A DNA stretch of 29,175 bases from Cymbomonas tetramitiformis. Taxonomy: Eukaryota > Chlorophyta > Pyramimonadophyceae > Pyramimonadales > Pyramimonadaceae. The notes under the pieces were generated by a model. That model saw nothing but the letters and a program-made list of their open reading frames with translations. It searched no databases and was not told where the DNA came from. Each line of letters opens with the position of its first letter. The first letter of the stretch is position 1. Shown in pieces: positions 1 to 9,400 of this stretch. Made by a program: the position numbers and the translations under genes. The stretch is from the NCBI GenBank assembly GCA_001247695.2, contig LGRX02015626.1, positions 1 to 29,175 on the forward strand, given 5' to 3'.

Positions 1-260
1 TCTTCACATGATGATGATGCGGATGATGGATACTCAGGGGGGGGGTTTATTTTTTCCCCACCTGTACGTTCACGTACCCCCTATCATTTATATTTTTCAC
101 ATATATCACAGCAACCTATACGGGAGGAATGTCCTCTCGAAGGCGTCGCACCTGCCGACGTGGAGCGTACACTTGCGTCGCATATCCAAGGAGCGTCCAT
201 TTATTTTATCTCCGATTTGATCAGTTTTCAAATTTTGCCTACGTGGAACCAAAAAACGCG

Positions 261-366
261 ACGCAAGAGCGTCGCGTCGCGTAAATGTTGGACAAAACAT
301 CTCTGCGTAGCGTGTTACGCAAAAGATGGTTTGTCCAAACATCTCCGCGACGCGACGCTCTTGCGT
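261..366. repeat. Foldback (MITE-like) inverted repeat
   Basis: A 21-nt arm at 261-281 (begins ACGCAAGAGCG) is the exact reverse complement of 346-366. The pairing continues imperfectly inward (TTGGACAAAACAT against ATGGTTTGTCCAA), giving arms of about 40 nt. The loop contains a further small hairpin, GCGTA...TACGC. The structure resembles a foldback or MITE relic. No clear target duplication was found. Confidence 0.6.
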
Positions 367-779
367 AACTTTTGCGTAGCGTTTTACAGTTTTCCAACCA
401 ATCAAATCGCTGCGATCAAAAGTTACGCGACGCGACGAAATTTCATTTTACCCAAACCAGATTTAAGGACGGGACTCACTGCCCCATACTTAATTCTGAA
501 GAAGTTCATTTTGGCGACATCCACGCCACTGCCTATATACCGTCGTCACTTTTGTCACTGCCGTCGACGAAAAACGGTGGACCTCCAACCAGCGACGCGG
601 AAATTGACATGCTGTCACGAACGCGGTACAGAGACACGACAGTACAGACAAAATGACAGTACAGTACAGAGGAGGTTTCCTCGGTGAAACCTGGGGTAAG
701 AGCTAATGAGAAGTTCAAGGTTTAAACCACGAAATCTCGATCATAGCGAAACTCGACCATGGTCGAGATTTCTCAACTA

Positions 780-1040
780 CGTTTTGGAATAGATCCCTGG
801 AATATTCTGCGAGAACAGGTGTTCCGCTCGGTGAAAACGAACTGGCTAAGCTCCATAAACAGTCCGGCCGAGTGCTTTTATCATGCATCTCGGAAACCCG
901 GATAATACGAAATAATGACTGACAGTGCCGTACTACTGTACTGTCATCCTAGCCACTAGCGGAGTCACGGTTCCGATCAGAGACAGGTCAGGCTAGGGGC
1001 TATCAGAGCCCATAATAATAACCCTGAACCTAAAGTCCAG
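780..1040. repeat. Possible relic of an LTR related to the 18.3-22.0 kb element
   Basis: Positions around 1037-1049 read CCAGCACACCACC, identical to the outer LTR end plus first internal bases of the non-autonomous element at 18543-18555. Both are followed by a similar stretch ending in GGCTAGG. Upstream, TGGAATATTCTG near 792 loosely resembles the other LTR end. Similarity between these points is weak, so this is a tentative call for an old relative. Confidence 0.25.
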
Positions 1041-1133
1041 CACACCACCCGGAGCTGTGACTGTAGCTAATAGGGCTAGGCAAGCGGAGCAAACTAAACA
1101 GATAACAAACAGCTACTTCACTGGAAACAGATC

Positions 1134-1393
1134 AAGGTAAGGTTCGCGCGGAGTCCAAAAATGCAAAAACTTTTCAAAATCTAGATTTTGAGATACGAGC
1201 GATTTAAGTTTGCGCTTAAGTATGGTTAAGTATGGTGGGTGACCGAGCGGTATCCACCATAACTTTTCATTAACGTGGTCAATTTAATACCTGAAGTGCG
1301 CAATATGTACAGGGTGCTCTGGGCAACCCATTTATCAAATAAAAGATTTTTGAAAAGTTTTTGCATTTTTGGACTCCGCGCAAACCTTACCTT
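1134..1393. repeat. 48-bp inverted repeat with ~163-nt spacer
   Basis: The left arm 1134-1181 (starts AAGGTAAGGTTCGCGCGGAG) and the right arm 1345-1393 are reverse complements, differing by one substitution and one extra T. The outer ends would be the termini of a small foldback element. No convincing target duplication flanks the arms. Confidence 0.65.
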
Positions 1394-1594
1394 GAGATAT
1401 ACTTTTAGCTGGGTGCCCGGGGACTTGTCCCGGCACAACCCACCACTGCGGCTAAGGCTAATCACACCTCCAGGATTTGAAATAAGCAGACTCTAGCCAC
1501 TGTAAAGCTGGTCGGCAGAGCCGAGTTCAGCTGACGGATTCCAATCAAGAAAAGCATCCGAAGTCAGTTGAGAAGAGACATCATAAATGACCCA

Positions 1595-1768
1595 AGTGAA
1601 TAAGTGGAGCACTTGAGAAGTGTTTAGCCTTCAGAACTCGGAACCGAATTATCGTTTGTACCTCAATCTGGCCCTGATCCAGTATATTATAAAAATCCGA
1701 ATTGTGTACCTTTGCACGTTCAATCAAAAACATATCTCCGAGCATCTGTTGTAGTGCCCACGGGCACA
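1595..1768 (+). repeat. 5' LTR, truncated remnant
   Basis: It matches 14763-14936 over 174 nt with a single T/C difference at 1750. It ends in CGGGCACA, the inverted complement of the 3' LTR start TGTGCCCG. The upstream ~514 nt of the LTR (U3 and its repeat arrays) are missing, so the original promoter region is mostly gone from this copy. Confidence 0.9.
1685..1696 (+). promoter_or_regulatory. TATA-like box in LTR
   Basis: TATTATAAAAAT lies 72 nt before the LTR end, and the same sequence is in the 3' LTR near 14853. This spacing would place transcription start close to the LTR end and give a short R-U5. It is inferred from motif and position only. Confidence 0.4.
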
Positions 1769-1770
1769 TT

Positions 1771-1779
1771 TGGTATCAG
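1771..1779 (+). other. Primer-binding site, initiator-Met tRNA type
   Basis: TGGTATCAG starts two bases after the LTR end. This is the classic start of a PBS complementary to the 3' end of initiator-methionine tRNA. The match to the usual sequence is lost after nine bases (TGTGC instead of AGC), so pairing may be short or to another tRNA. Confidence 0.7.
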
Positions 1780-2547
1780 TGTGCTGCGAATTCGCCCCTG
1801 CGCAGCTCGCCCACGGACCTATTGGAACTTTCGTTGTAATACAGGGGGAGAGCTGTACTTCCGGCTATACGTGCGCAATTTTTGCCTCTGTAAGTACATT
1901 TTTTTTCGTATACAACGGCCGTATTCTCTGGGAAATATCTTCAAACCGTCATATTTCAGCTCCTTAACACTGGGGGCTCAAACGGGCTCAGAAACCCAAC
2001 CCAAACCCAAGCATTAGACCCAAAGTCCGTCCCAGGCCACAAACGACCGTCAGGGAGCACCCTGAAGGGTTTCCCCGGTCTACGGTAGCCAAGAAAACCA
2101 CATAGCTCACCTTTCAGAGCCCCAAAAAGGCGAAAAACCGCCCAAAACAGCCAAAAATAGCCGTTTTTGACAGTTTCCAGCCTACCCCAAAACCTCTCCC
2201 AGTAGCCCCCACCACCGAAAAACCCTTCCTTAGACCCCATAGAACAGCCTAGAAACCCCTGATACCGCCCTCACGGCCCTCAGCAGCGGGGAAAGCTTCC
2301 CCAAACAGCGCTTTCAACAGTTCCTGGACGTTTCTGGCAGTTCTTTAGCACCTTCTGGTGTCCTCTGGCAGTACCTTGACTGGAGCATTTTGGGACCTAC
2401 GGAGTATAAATACCGTCTGGGACCTTACTGGACCCCTGTATTGGACCTGACACCTTCCTTTTCGCTGCTGCTTGACTCTTGCCCGCGCGCCTAGGCACTC
2501 AAAAATCGTGTCGCGGAGCCCTGGCCAAATTTTGAGTTCGCTGGTGT
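1780..2547 (+). other. Retrotransposon leader, non-coding
   Basis: A leader of about 770 nt lies between the PBS and the first plausible ATG. From about 1980 to 2470 it is very C/A-rich (many CCCAAA and CCAAAA runs) and poor in ATG. No convincing coding frame is seen. It carries a strong TATA-like box near its 3' end. Confidence 0.6.
2405..2412 (+). promoter_or_regulatory. Possible internal promoter (TATAAATA)
   Basis: TATAAATA sits in GGAGTATAAATACC, 143 nt upstream of the first small frame (ATG 2548). It is a better TATA consensus than the one in the LTR. It could let the element be transcribed from inside its leader, which would matter because the 5' U3 is missing. This is based on motif only. 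Confidence 0.35.
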
Positions 2548-2715
2548 ATGGCAGTTCCCCCTTCGCCAGAAGAATACAGAAGAGCGTGGTGGAAGCAAGG
2601 ACCTATCAAGTGGGTATTCCCTCCGGACCCTACCTACCCACCAGCAGGCGCTTTCTGGCAGAGCGGCCCTCCTTCCCCCTCTTCCTCTGACGACGAAGAG
2701 GAGAACAGCGACTGA
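2548..2715 (+). CDS. Small acidic-tailed proline-rich frame 1 (55 aa)
   Basis: An ATG frame of 55 codons starts MAVPPSPEEYRRAWWKQ, continues with Trp/Pro-rich sequence and ends in the acidic run SSSDDEEENSD before TGA. The composition looks like real protein rather than a shadow frame, and the ATG is the first in the leader. No known domain is recognised. Its TGA overlaps the next open frame, which has a very similar layout (Pro-rich body, acidic end) but lies in the +1 frame and has no ATG. It could be a leader-encoded accessory peptide, the first part of a frameshifted Gag N-terminus, or an upstream regulatory frame. Confidence 0.45.
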   Translation: MAVPPSPEEYRRAWWKQGPIKWVFPPDPTYPPAGAFWQSGPPSPSSSDDEEENSD

Positions 2716-2953
2716 ACGCCTGGGCAGAATCACGCTGGCTATCCCACCAGTGCATCACGACCACGTGTGGCATCACCAGGGGAACTACCACTTCCACTAC
2801 CCGCACACCCAAGACCTAACAGCCTTCCCCGCGCTCCCTGGTTCATACCCAATACAAGTGATCGACGAGTGGCCTTGGGTCCCCCCATCTCCACCTGGAA
2901 GCCCCGCTCCTTCGCCTCCAGAGAGTGACATCGACGAGGACGAGACTGATTAA
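2714..2953 (+). CDS. Small acidic-tailed His/Pro-rich frame 2, no ATG
   Basis: The frame is open from the overlapping TGA of the 55-aa frame to TAA at 2951. It contains a His/Tyr-rich part (HHDHVWHHQGNYHFHYPH), a Pro-rich part and the acidic end ESDIDEDETD. There is no ATG, so expression would need a +1 shift at GAC-UGA-ACG, a near-cognate start such as GTG 2750, or splicing. An AATAAA lies directly after the stop. Similarity of layout to frame 1 suggests an old internal duplication, but sequence identity is low. Function unknown. Confidence 0.35.
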   Translation, partial: ERLGRITLAIPPVHHDHVWHHQGNYHFHYPHTQDLTAFPALPGSYPIQVIDEWPWVPPSPPGSPAPSPPESDIDEDETD

Positions 2954-3038
2954 ATAAAAAGGCGAGCACTCACTACTTTTGCTCACCTGTGGCTATTGCC
3001 ACACCCAGTCTGTGAACTCAACCAGCTCAGCAGTCAGA

Positions 3039-3590
3039 ATGTCACAGCAAACATCAGAATCCTTTCCCAGCATGGGTGTCAGCGCAGAGCCGTTACACCA
3101 CCCATCCATGTTCTCCCCCATCACCTTCCCATCTCCCACCGCATACGCTTCCGCTCACCCCCTTCCACATCCAGGCACCACCATGCCCTACACTGCGGTG
3201 CCCCGCCCATATACCATGCCGGATGGCACCCCCGCACAGGCTGTATGGAACGGCGTCAATTGGGTACTGCCCCAATCAGCGCCCCTCGCTGGGGGAGTGT
3301 CACCAGTGCCGTTCACACTGGGAACCCACCACCCCATGGGCTCATATCCCACACCGTTCCAACAACAGCTGCAGCAACAGCAGCAGTGGCTCGCGTACCA
3401 GCAGCAACAGCAGCTGTGGCTTCAGCAGCAGCCACTGGAACCGATGCAGCAGCAGTTACAGCAGCAGCAGTTCCAGCAACAGCAGTTACAGCAACAACAG
3501 CAGCAGCAGCAGCAGCACAGCAGCCGCAGCAGCAACAACAGCCACAGCACAGCCCCATCAGCTGGTACCAGCTACCTCCGCGCTTCATGA
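3039..3590 (+). CDS. gag: Gag N-terminal segment with polyglutamine tract
   Basis: The frame starts at ATG 3039 (MSQQTSESFPSMG) and encodes a Pro/Ser/Thr-rich N-terminus, then a Gln-rich stretch from about 3358 to 3515 made of CAG/CAA codons. It stops at TGA 3588. Coding character is lost inside the glutamine tract, and the plausible continuation is in another frame. At 3513-3520 and 3545-3552 the sequence CAGCACAG carries an extra CA relative to the CAG rhythm. Together these move the frame by +4, equivalent to +1, exactly as needed to enter the next segment. Either repeat slippage broke the gene or the assembly has errors here. No globular domain is recognised. Confidence 0.65.
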   Translation: MSQQTSESFPSMGVSAEPLHHPSMFSPITFPSPTAYASAHPLPHPGTTMPYTAVPRPYTMPDGTPAQAVWNGVNWVLPQSAPLAGGVSPVPFTLGTHHPMGSYPTPFQQQLQQQQQWLAYQQQQQLWLQQQPLEPMQQQLQQQQFQQQQLQQQQQQQQQHSSRSSNNSHSTAPSAGTSYLRAS

Positions 3591-4357
3591 CTCTGGTGCG
3601 GATCTCTCATCGCTGCAGCACTTCATCAACATCAGCGCCGCAGCCCTGCCAGACCCTCTGCAGGTACCCCTTGACAGCGGAGCTCAGCAGAGCGTCTCGG
3701 GCGGGGCCCAGCTCTTGGTACGCCACCTCCCCGCGGTGGCAGCAGCCTCAGAGACCCGCCGGCGTCGACGTTCCCGAAGAGTATCCTCGGGCCCCGCGAC
3801 GCACGGCAGGCACATTCCAGGTCTGAGCCATGCACTTGATCACTCCGACCCCGAGTCCGGTACGGACGTCAGCTGCACCAGCACGGGGACCAGAGGCAGC
3901 CGAAGCACGCAGGCACGGGCTGAGCGCAGGCGGAGGGCCGCCCACAGGTCCGGTTCTGACTCGGATGCGAGCAGTCGGAGCGAGCACATTCGCAGGGAAG
4001 TCCTGGCGGCAGTACAGGCCCTGGACATCTCCGCGGTGCTCTCGAGAGGACTCGCCCTGCCTGGCGCGACGACTTCTGCAGGAGCCTCCCCTCCAGGCGA
4101 CCCTCAGAGCAGCGCACAGGGGGCCCTGACGGCGGACCACCCTCTCGAGGCGGACGCCGCTGACAGCGTAACCCCCCCAGTGTCTCAGATTGTCGCTGAA
4201 ACCGCTCCCGCCGAACCTCCCACTCAGGGTCGGCCAAACCCCCTCAACATGATGGTGGCTCGCCGGCGGCAGTCGATGGAGACGGTAGTGCACGGCGGTG
4301 GCAACCCTGACTCGGAGCTCAGAGACCCCAGTTCAAGCGACTCGCCTCCAGGCCCCC
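3553..4357 (+). CDS. gag: Gag middle segment, +1 frame, disordered
   Basis: After the CA-rich sites the coding sense continues in the +1 frame (QPHQLVPATSALHDSGADLSS and on). It runs through an Arg-rich patch RRRRRSRR near 3757-3780, a Ser/Arg/Asp-rich part and a Pro/Ala-rich part. The frame itself stays open to 4599, but from about 4355 the sensible protein is in the original frame. The switch coincides with a six-C run at 4351-4356, where C-CCC-CCA also fits a -1 slippery heptamer. Basic patches suggest nucleic-acid binding. No known fold is seen. Confidence 0.6.
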
Positions 4358-6437
4358 CAGTGATCCACCTCAAGACCCCCTTGACGACCCCGCGCAAGGA
4401 CCAGAGCCCTCCTACCCTCAGTACCCAGAGGTTCGGGCTCTCTTCGTCACCCATGACGGTGGGTCATTGTGGGTACACCAGTCAGCGGGGGTGCGAGGCG
4501 CGGCAACCGTCTCCCTGCCATGGGATGAACGCCGCCGGGCTGGGGTGCAGGGCGACGCCATCCTGTTCAGGATCATGCACCTGCTGGGAGCGCCGCTGAC
4601 TGCATATGCGCGCATGGGAGGCCGCCTACACCATGCACCCCTACCACTTACCAACCCTCGTGTGGAGACCTGGGTCCTCATGGTCGACCGCGAGGTCATG
4701 GATATGGCAATGGGGGACCCAGCCGCAGCCAATGTGCGGTCTACGAGCATGGGGCAGCCAGTGTGGGAGTGGATCCCTGCCACTGCGCGGGAGTCGGAGA
4801 TGCAGAACTTCGACCAGGACGGGCTCGCCGCGTGGTCGGAAGTCAGCAACTCCGATTGGTACCGAAGCATGAGCGTGGTGGCCGCACAACCATCCACTCC
4901 CCTGCCCTTCCATACACCTCTTCCACTCCCCGCTCCACCATCAGCCCCTGCATTACCGCCCACTTCGACTGCAGTCCCCACAAATCCCGCGCCTGCACTC
5001 CCACCCGCGCATGCCCCGGGACTACCACCTCCAGCCCGTTTCCCCCACTCCGCCGCCGCAAACCCCGTTCACTCTGCCGCTGCTGCGAACCCCGTACTCT
5101 CTCCCAGCGCCACCCCCTTTGTACCAGGCATCGTCCGACTGCCGCAGGGCACTAATCTGCGAGCATCCTCAGACGAGGTCCGCCTGGAGCACAAGACCAA
5201 GGAGATGGTGCAGAAGCTGATCAAGAGTGTGACCAGATTCCCTCGCTCCGCGTCCGACACCAAGTCGGCCGACAAGGATGGCCTCCTGACGCAGTTGGAG
5301 CACTACTCCAACATGGTGCGGAAGATATTCCAAGAGGCCATCGTGATCGAGGCGCTGACCACTCCCAGCTGTACGCCATCTGTATCGGCGTACCAGGCGA
5401 GCGTGTCGAGCCTCCTTTGGAGTTTTAAGGAGCACACTCTTCAGGACCAGCAGAAGAAATTCTTGGAGCGTGCGGCGGGGACCTTCGGGTCTGACCAGGC
5501 TTGGCACCGGCGCTACGTAGAGCTGGACGTGTTCTTCAGCGATCTGGCGGTGTGTTCTCTAACACAGGCCTACCTGGAGAATGCACACGGAGAGGCCATT
5601 GCACTGAGGCAGGCGACGAACGAGACCGCGGCGGAGTATTTTTCGCGGTTGGAGACCCGCATGGCCTCCGTCAACTTCCTGGCTGGCAGAGTCCCCAATT
5701 GCGTGGAGATGTCCAACCTGTCGATGCTCTCCACGTACCGCCGAGGGTTAAAATATGCACCCAAGGTGATGCGGCGCCTGAGAGCCATCCACTTGGATGT
5801 CTCCAAACCAGAAGAGTGGGAAAGGAAGGCCGTCGCTGACGATATCCCAGGCACCCACAACGCCTTGTTGAAGATTCGGGAAGTCGCTGAGGAGGTGGAG
5901 AGTGACATTGACACGGAGGCGGCTCAGAGGCGCTCTCAAGACCGTCCTCCCCGTACTGTTTCCTTCGCCAACCCATCACCTCGCACCCCCTTCTTCAGGC
6001 GTACCCCCTCTTCGAACCGCCCAGCTCTTGCCATGCTGGAGAATGGGCCTGCCACCACCGTTGCCGCGGCAGTGACCCCATTGCCACCACCACCTGGCCT
6101 CTCCCGCCCCGACGCTCCGAAAGTCCGCCGGTGCTTCGCCTGCGGCTCCGCGGAGCACATCGTCCGTAACTGCACGGACGAGGCTAAGCTCAAGGAGTGG
6201 AGGGCCAATGCACCCGCTCGATTGGCGAATTCCCCTGGGTTTGTAGCCGCCGTCGTCTGGGCCATCGAGCAGCAGGAGGACATCTCCTCGGTGGATGGCG
6301 TCCCAGAGGAGTTCTCCGAGGAGGTCTTGGCACTTGCTACCTGTGAGGACGAGCAGAGCTACCAGACCCTGGCGGCCCTCGCGGGTATCGAGCTTGTGGA
6401 GGGTGACGGCCTCCCCCCGGTGGAGAGCGATGAATGA
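4311..6437 (+). CDS. gag: Gag C-terminal segment with capsid-like region and CCHC zinc knuckle
   Basis: The open frame runs from just after TGA 4308 to TGA 6435, and coding sense is clear from about 4360. It contains an unassigned Trp-rich region (about 4470-4880), a Pro/Ala linker (4890-5120), a helical retrotransposon-Gag region (about 5170-5930, with AYLENAHGEAIALRQ and AEYFSRLETRMASVNF), a Pro-rich linker and a zinc knuckle CFACGSAEHIVRNC (CX2CX4HX4C) near 6133-6174. An acidic tail ends at GAA-TGA-CTG. The protein should bind element RNA and form the particle. The next open frame is in the same frame immediately after the UGA. Confidence 0.8.
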   Translation, partial: LGAQRPQFKRLASRPPSDPPQDPLDDPAQGPEPSYPQYPEVRALFVTHDGGSLWVHQSAGVRGAATVSLPWDERRRAGVQGDAILFRIMHLLGAPLTAYARMGGRLHHAPLPLTNPRVETWVLMVDREVMDMAMGDPAAANVRSTSMGQPVWEWIPATARESEMQNFDQDGLAAWSEVSNSDWYRSMSVVAAQPSTPLPFHTPLPLPAPPSAPALPPTSTAVPTNPAPALPPAHAPGLPPPARFPHSAAANPVHSAAAANPVLSPSATPFVPGIVRLPQGTNLRASSDEVRLEHKTKEMVQKLIKSVTRFPRSASDTKSADKDGLLTQLEHYSNMVRKIFQEAIVIEALTTPSCTPSVSAYQASVSSLLWSFKEHTLQDQQKKFLERAAGTFGSDQAWHRRYVELDVFFSDLAVCSLTQAYLENAHGEAIALRQATNETAAEYFSRLETRMASVNFLAGRVPNCVEMSNLSMLSTYRRGLKYAPKVMRRLRAIHLDVSKPEEWERKAVADDIPGTHNALLKIREVAEEVESDIDTEAAQRRSQDRPPRTVSFANPSPRTPFFRRTPSSNRPALAMLENGPATTVAAAVTPLPPPPGLSRPDAPKVRRCFACGSAEHIVRNCTDEAKLKEWRANAPARLANSPGFVAAVVWAIEQQEDISSVDGVPEEFSEEVLALATCEDEQSYQTLAALAGIELVEGDGLPPVESDE

Positions 6438-9400
6438 CTGGCCGGCGACCAGCCCCAGACCCTGCCCTTCGAGGAAGTGAGGTCATGCCCTGATGATCAG
6501 ACCCTCTCCGCCCTGGAGAAGCGGTCAGAACCAGTGGAACCCCTACGCGCACGAGGACGCAGAGACCCTTGGGGCCACCGTCCCCATCCCAAGAGCGTGG
6601 CCTTCACCTCTGGGACCCGCTTGCGACGCACCTACCGCTCAGCTGGTGCCCCATCGCTGCCGAGGGATGACCTGACCAGCCACCCTCTTGCAGAAAGCAC
6701 CCCCTTCGATGAGCCGTCACTACCTCTTGATGACGGCCCTGCTTATACACAGGCAAGGATCGAGGGTCGGAGGGGGCGGCGAGTCCCCCGGCACAGACCC
6801 CCCATTATGGGCAGCAACCGCGGAGAGCCCCGCGATCTTCGCCCCCGACCGCGTGTTGTCCTACCACTGCCCAACTATCAGTCCAACCTCGCAGACCCGC
6901 AGAAGAGGCTAACTGCGTGGCACTGGAAGAGAGATCTGTACTCCCTTCCCCTCGAGGTCGCCATGCAAAAGGTCCGCAGAGCTCTGCGCAAATCCCCAGA
7001 GGCTGCCAAAGACCTGGTGGATAAGATGTGGGAGCGCACCCGCAGCCGCATACGCTCTGGGAGTCGATCGCCAAAGGAGCACGTGAACCGCGCCAACCAG
7101 TTGGCAGAGAGGGTGCGCATTGCCCGCGAACCTCAAGATCGCAAGGAGGGCCATCAGCGCATAGCATTGTGGCACCTCCTCTCACACGACGGTCGCCAGC
7201 AAGTCCTCGAACCCTCTAACGCCAGCTCCCTCGACCTCTACGCGGCTTGGAGAGAACTGTCGCCCGCCGAGCAGCGGGAGGCGATCGCCACTTCGAGCCC
7301 AGACTCTTCCCCAGGTAGCAGGCTGTGGGAAAAAGAGGGCGCACGAAGAGCAGCAGCGAGATCTTCGGCATCTCTCTGCACCCTGGACACTGAAGTGGGC
7401 ACGATACCCGGGACAGCGGGAGACGTGGGCCTACCTGGCGCCTGGTGCAGCCTACACGCAGTACACCAGTACAAGATGAGGAAGCTGGGTCCCAGCCCCT
7501 TGGGAGCGTCCCCTCCATCATCCTCGCTGGTCGAGCCCACAACAGAGACGACATCTCCGCACCATGACAACGCGCCGGCCACCCCGGGAGGAAACCCTGA
7601 AGGTTCATCCGACTGCGCAGAGGCAGAGGAGACCTCCACACCCAGCTCGCTTTGCTTCACCCAACAGATGACCACCGTCAGAACGCATGAAGCAGATGAA
7701 GCGCCGCCCCGTCTCGACAGCCACCCCATCGCTGAAGACCCTGAGGTGATGGAAGAGGAGTCCTCAGTCAATTCGCTCTGCTTCACCCAGCAGATGGCAG
7801 CAGCTGGGACCCCTGAGGCGAGAACTGACCACCAGAGCTCCCACCAACTCGCCCACAACTCCCCCACTAGCAGCCCTCAGCATGACGAGGATCCCCTCAC
7901 CCATGGCAGTCTCACCAACAGTGTCGCTACCCATGCGAGCCCCACAACAAGCGGCACTACCCACGTGAGCCCCACAGTAAGCGGCACTACCCATGTAAGC
8001 CCTACCACCAGCGGCACTACCCATGTGAGCCCTACTACCAGTAACACCACCCATGTGAGCCCTACCACCAGCGACACCACTCATGTCAGCCCCACCTCGA
8101 GCGAATGCACCTCAGCGGGCACCCTGCTGACGGCGAGTGTAGACAACCTCGTCAGTCATCCGACTGAAGATGTTGATTTGCTGGATGAGGAGTTCTACGC
8201 CGCGTGTAGGCAAACGTTGGAAGAATGCCGCGAGGCCTCGGACAACCTCCTCCCCAACCTCAAGTGCAAAAGCATACGCACAGATGGGGGAGTTCAGTGG
8301 AAGACCGACATTGAGGGTACCCTCGCAGCGGCACATGACGAAGAAGGACCGCTGCTGCTGGTGTTCTATGCAACCCTCAGAGGGCACACGGTCAAGGTGC
8401 TGATCGACTCGGGGGCCTCTGACAACTTCATCTCGGAGCAGAGCGCCAAGCGATGTGGCCTCACGACACGAGCCGGCTCCGAGATGCGAGTCACCTTGGC
8501 GGATGGATCTGTGAAGATCACTGGCGCCACCGCGTACGCCAAGTTTAACACGCACACCACCACGGGCACCTATACGGAGAACGCCCTTGCCCTCCGGATC
8601 CTACCACTGGGCATACAGGTGGATGTTATCCTTGGTGGAAGGTGGTTGCGCAGTCACTCTCCTGTCACTCTGGGCTATGAAGGGAATGGCTCCGTCTCCT
8701 TCCTCAGGAAGTCCCGCAGTGGTAAGATTGGAGATCGCGTCACCATCACAGGCTGTTCTCCTGGGAAAGCATCTGGAGACAGGTCTCCGAAGGGCACGGC
8801 CTGTGCGGGATTGGTGGATGAGGTGTTCCTGACCCCTGCCCAGTTGAAGAAGTATCTGGTGTACGCGGAGACGCAGAAGCTACGCGGCAATGACGACCCG
8901 GAGATACAACCCGCCTGGCTCATGATGGCCGAGAAGTCCCCCGATGATACTGCTTCTGCCTTTGCAGCCACGGCTATCGACTCTGAGAACGCCGAACCCG
9001 CTGCGGATACTGAAGATGCAGAAGTGAGCCCTGAATGGACCCTCAAGTTTCAGGACTTCTGGGGTGAGGAGTACAAGAAGGAGATGACGACTGCCCTACC
9101 GAACATTGATGGACTCAGACATGACCCCCAAGATGAAGCCAACATTAACCTGGACCCTGAGCTGAGCAAGAAGGGGCCGCCCTGCCAGCGCATCTACAAG
9201 AAGTCTGCAGAGAAACTCCGCCAACTTCGAGAACGCGTGGAGACCCTGATGTCCAAGGGCTACATCCGACCCTCTTCCAGCCCTTATGCAGCTCCCTGTC
9301 TGATGGTCCCCAAACCGGGGAACCCCAAGGAGCTGCGACTGGTGATCGACTACCGGCTCCTCAACCGCCAGACAGTTAAGGACAAGTATCCTCTCCCAGA

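Larger units (their letters stand above)
1..1594. other. Non-coding left flank
   Basis: No convincing gene is seen here. The short open frames overlap on both strands, have low-complexity composition and show no recognisable motif. The stretch holds two foldback repeats (261-366 and 1134-1393), a 16-bp palindrome CTCGACCATGGTCGAG near 750, and a possible old LTR fragment ending near 1040. It ends abruptly where the 174-nt LTR remnant starts at 1595, so the junction is a deletion, recombination or insertion breakpoint. Confidence 0.6.

Noticed and set aside
2952..2960. Polyadenylation signal AATAAA after small frame 2
   Set aside because: A single hexamer in the middle of the retrotransposon leader is weak evidence without transcript data.
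3313..3588. Minus-strand Ala/Val-rich frame opposite the Gln tract
   Set aside because: It is a shadow of CAG repeats, which read as CTG/TGC/GCT on the other strand.
3748..4293. Minus-strand 181-codon open frame opposite gag
   Set aside because: It is a GC-rich shadow with high Arg/Gly content and no motif; the plus strand is clearly coding.
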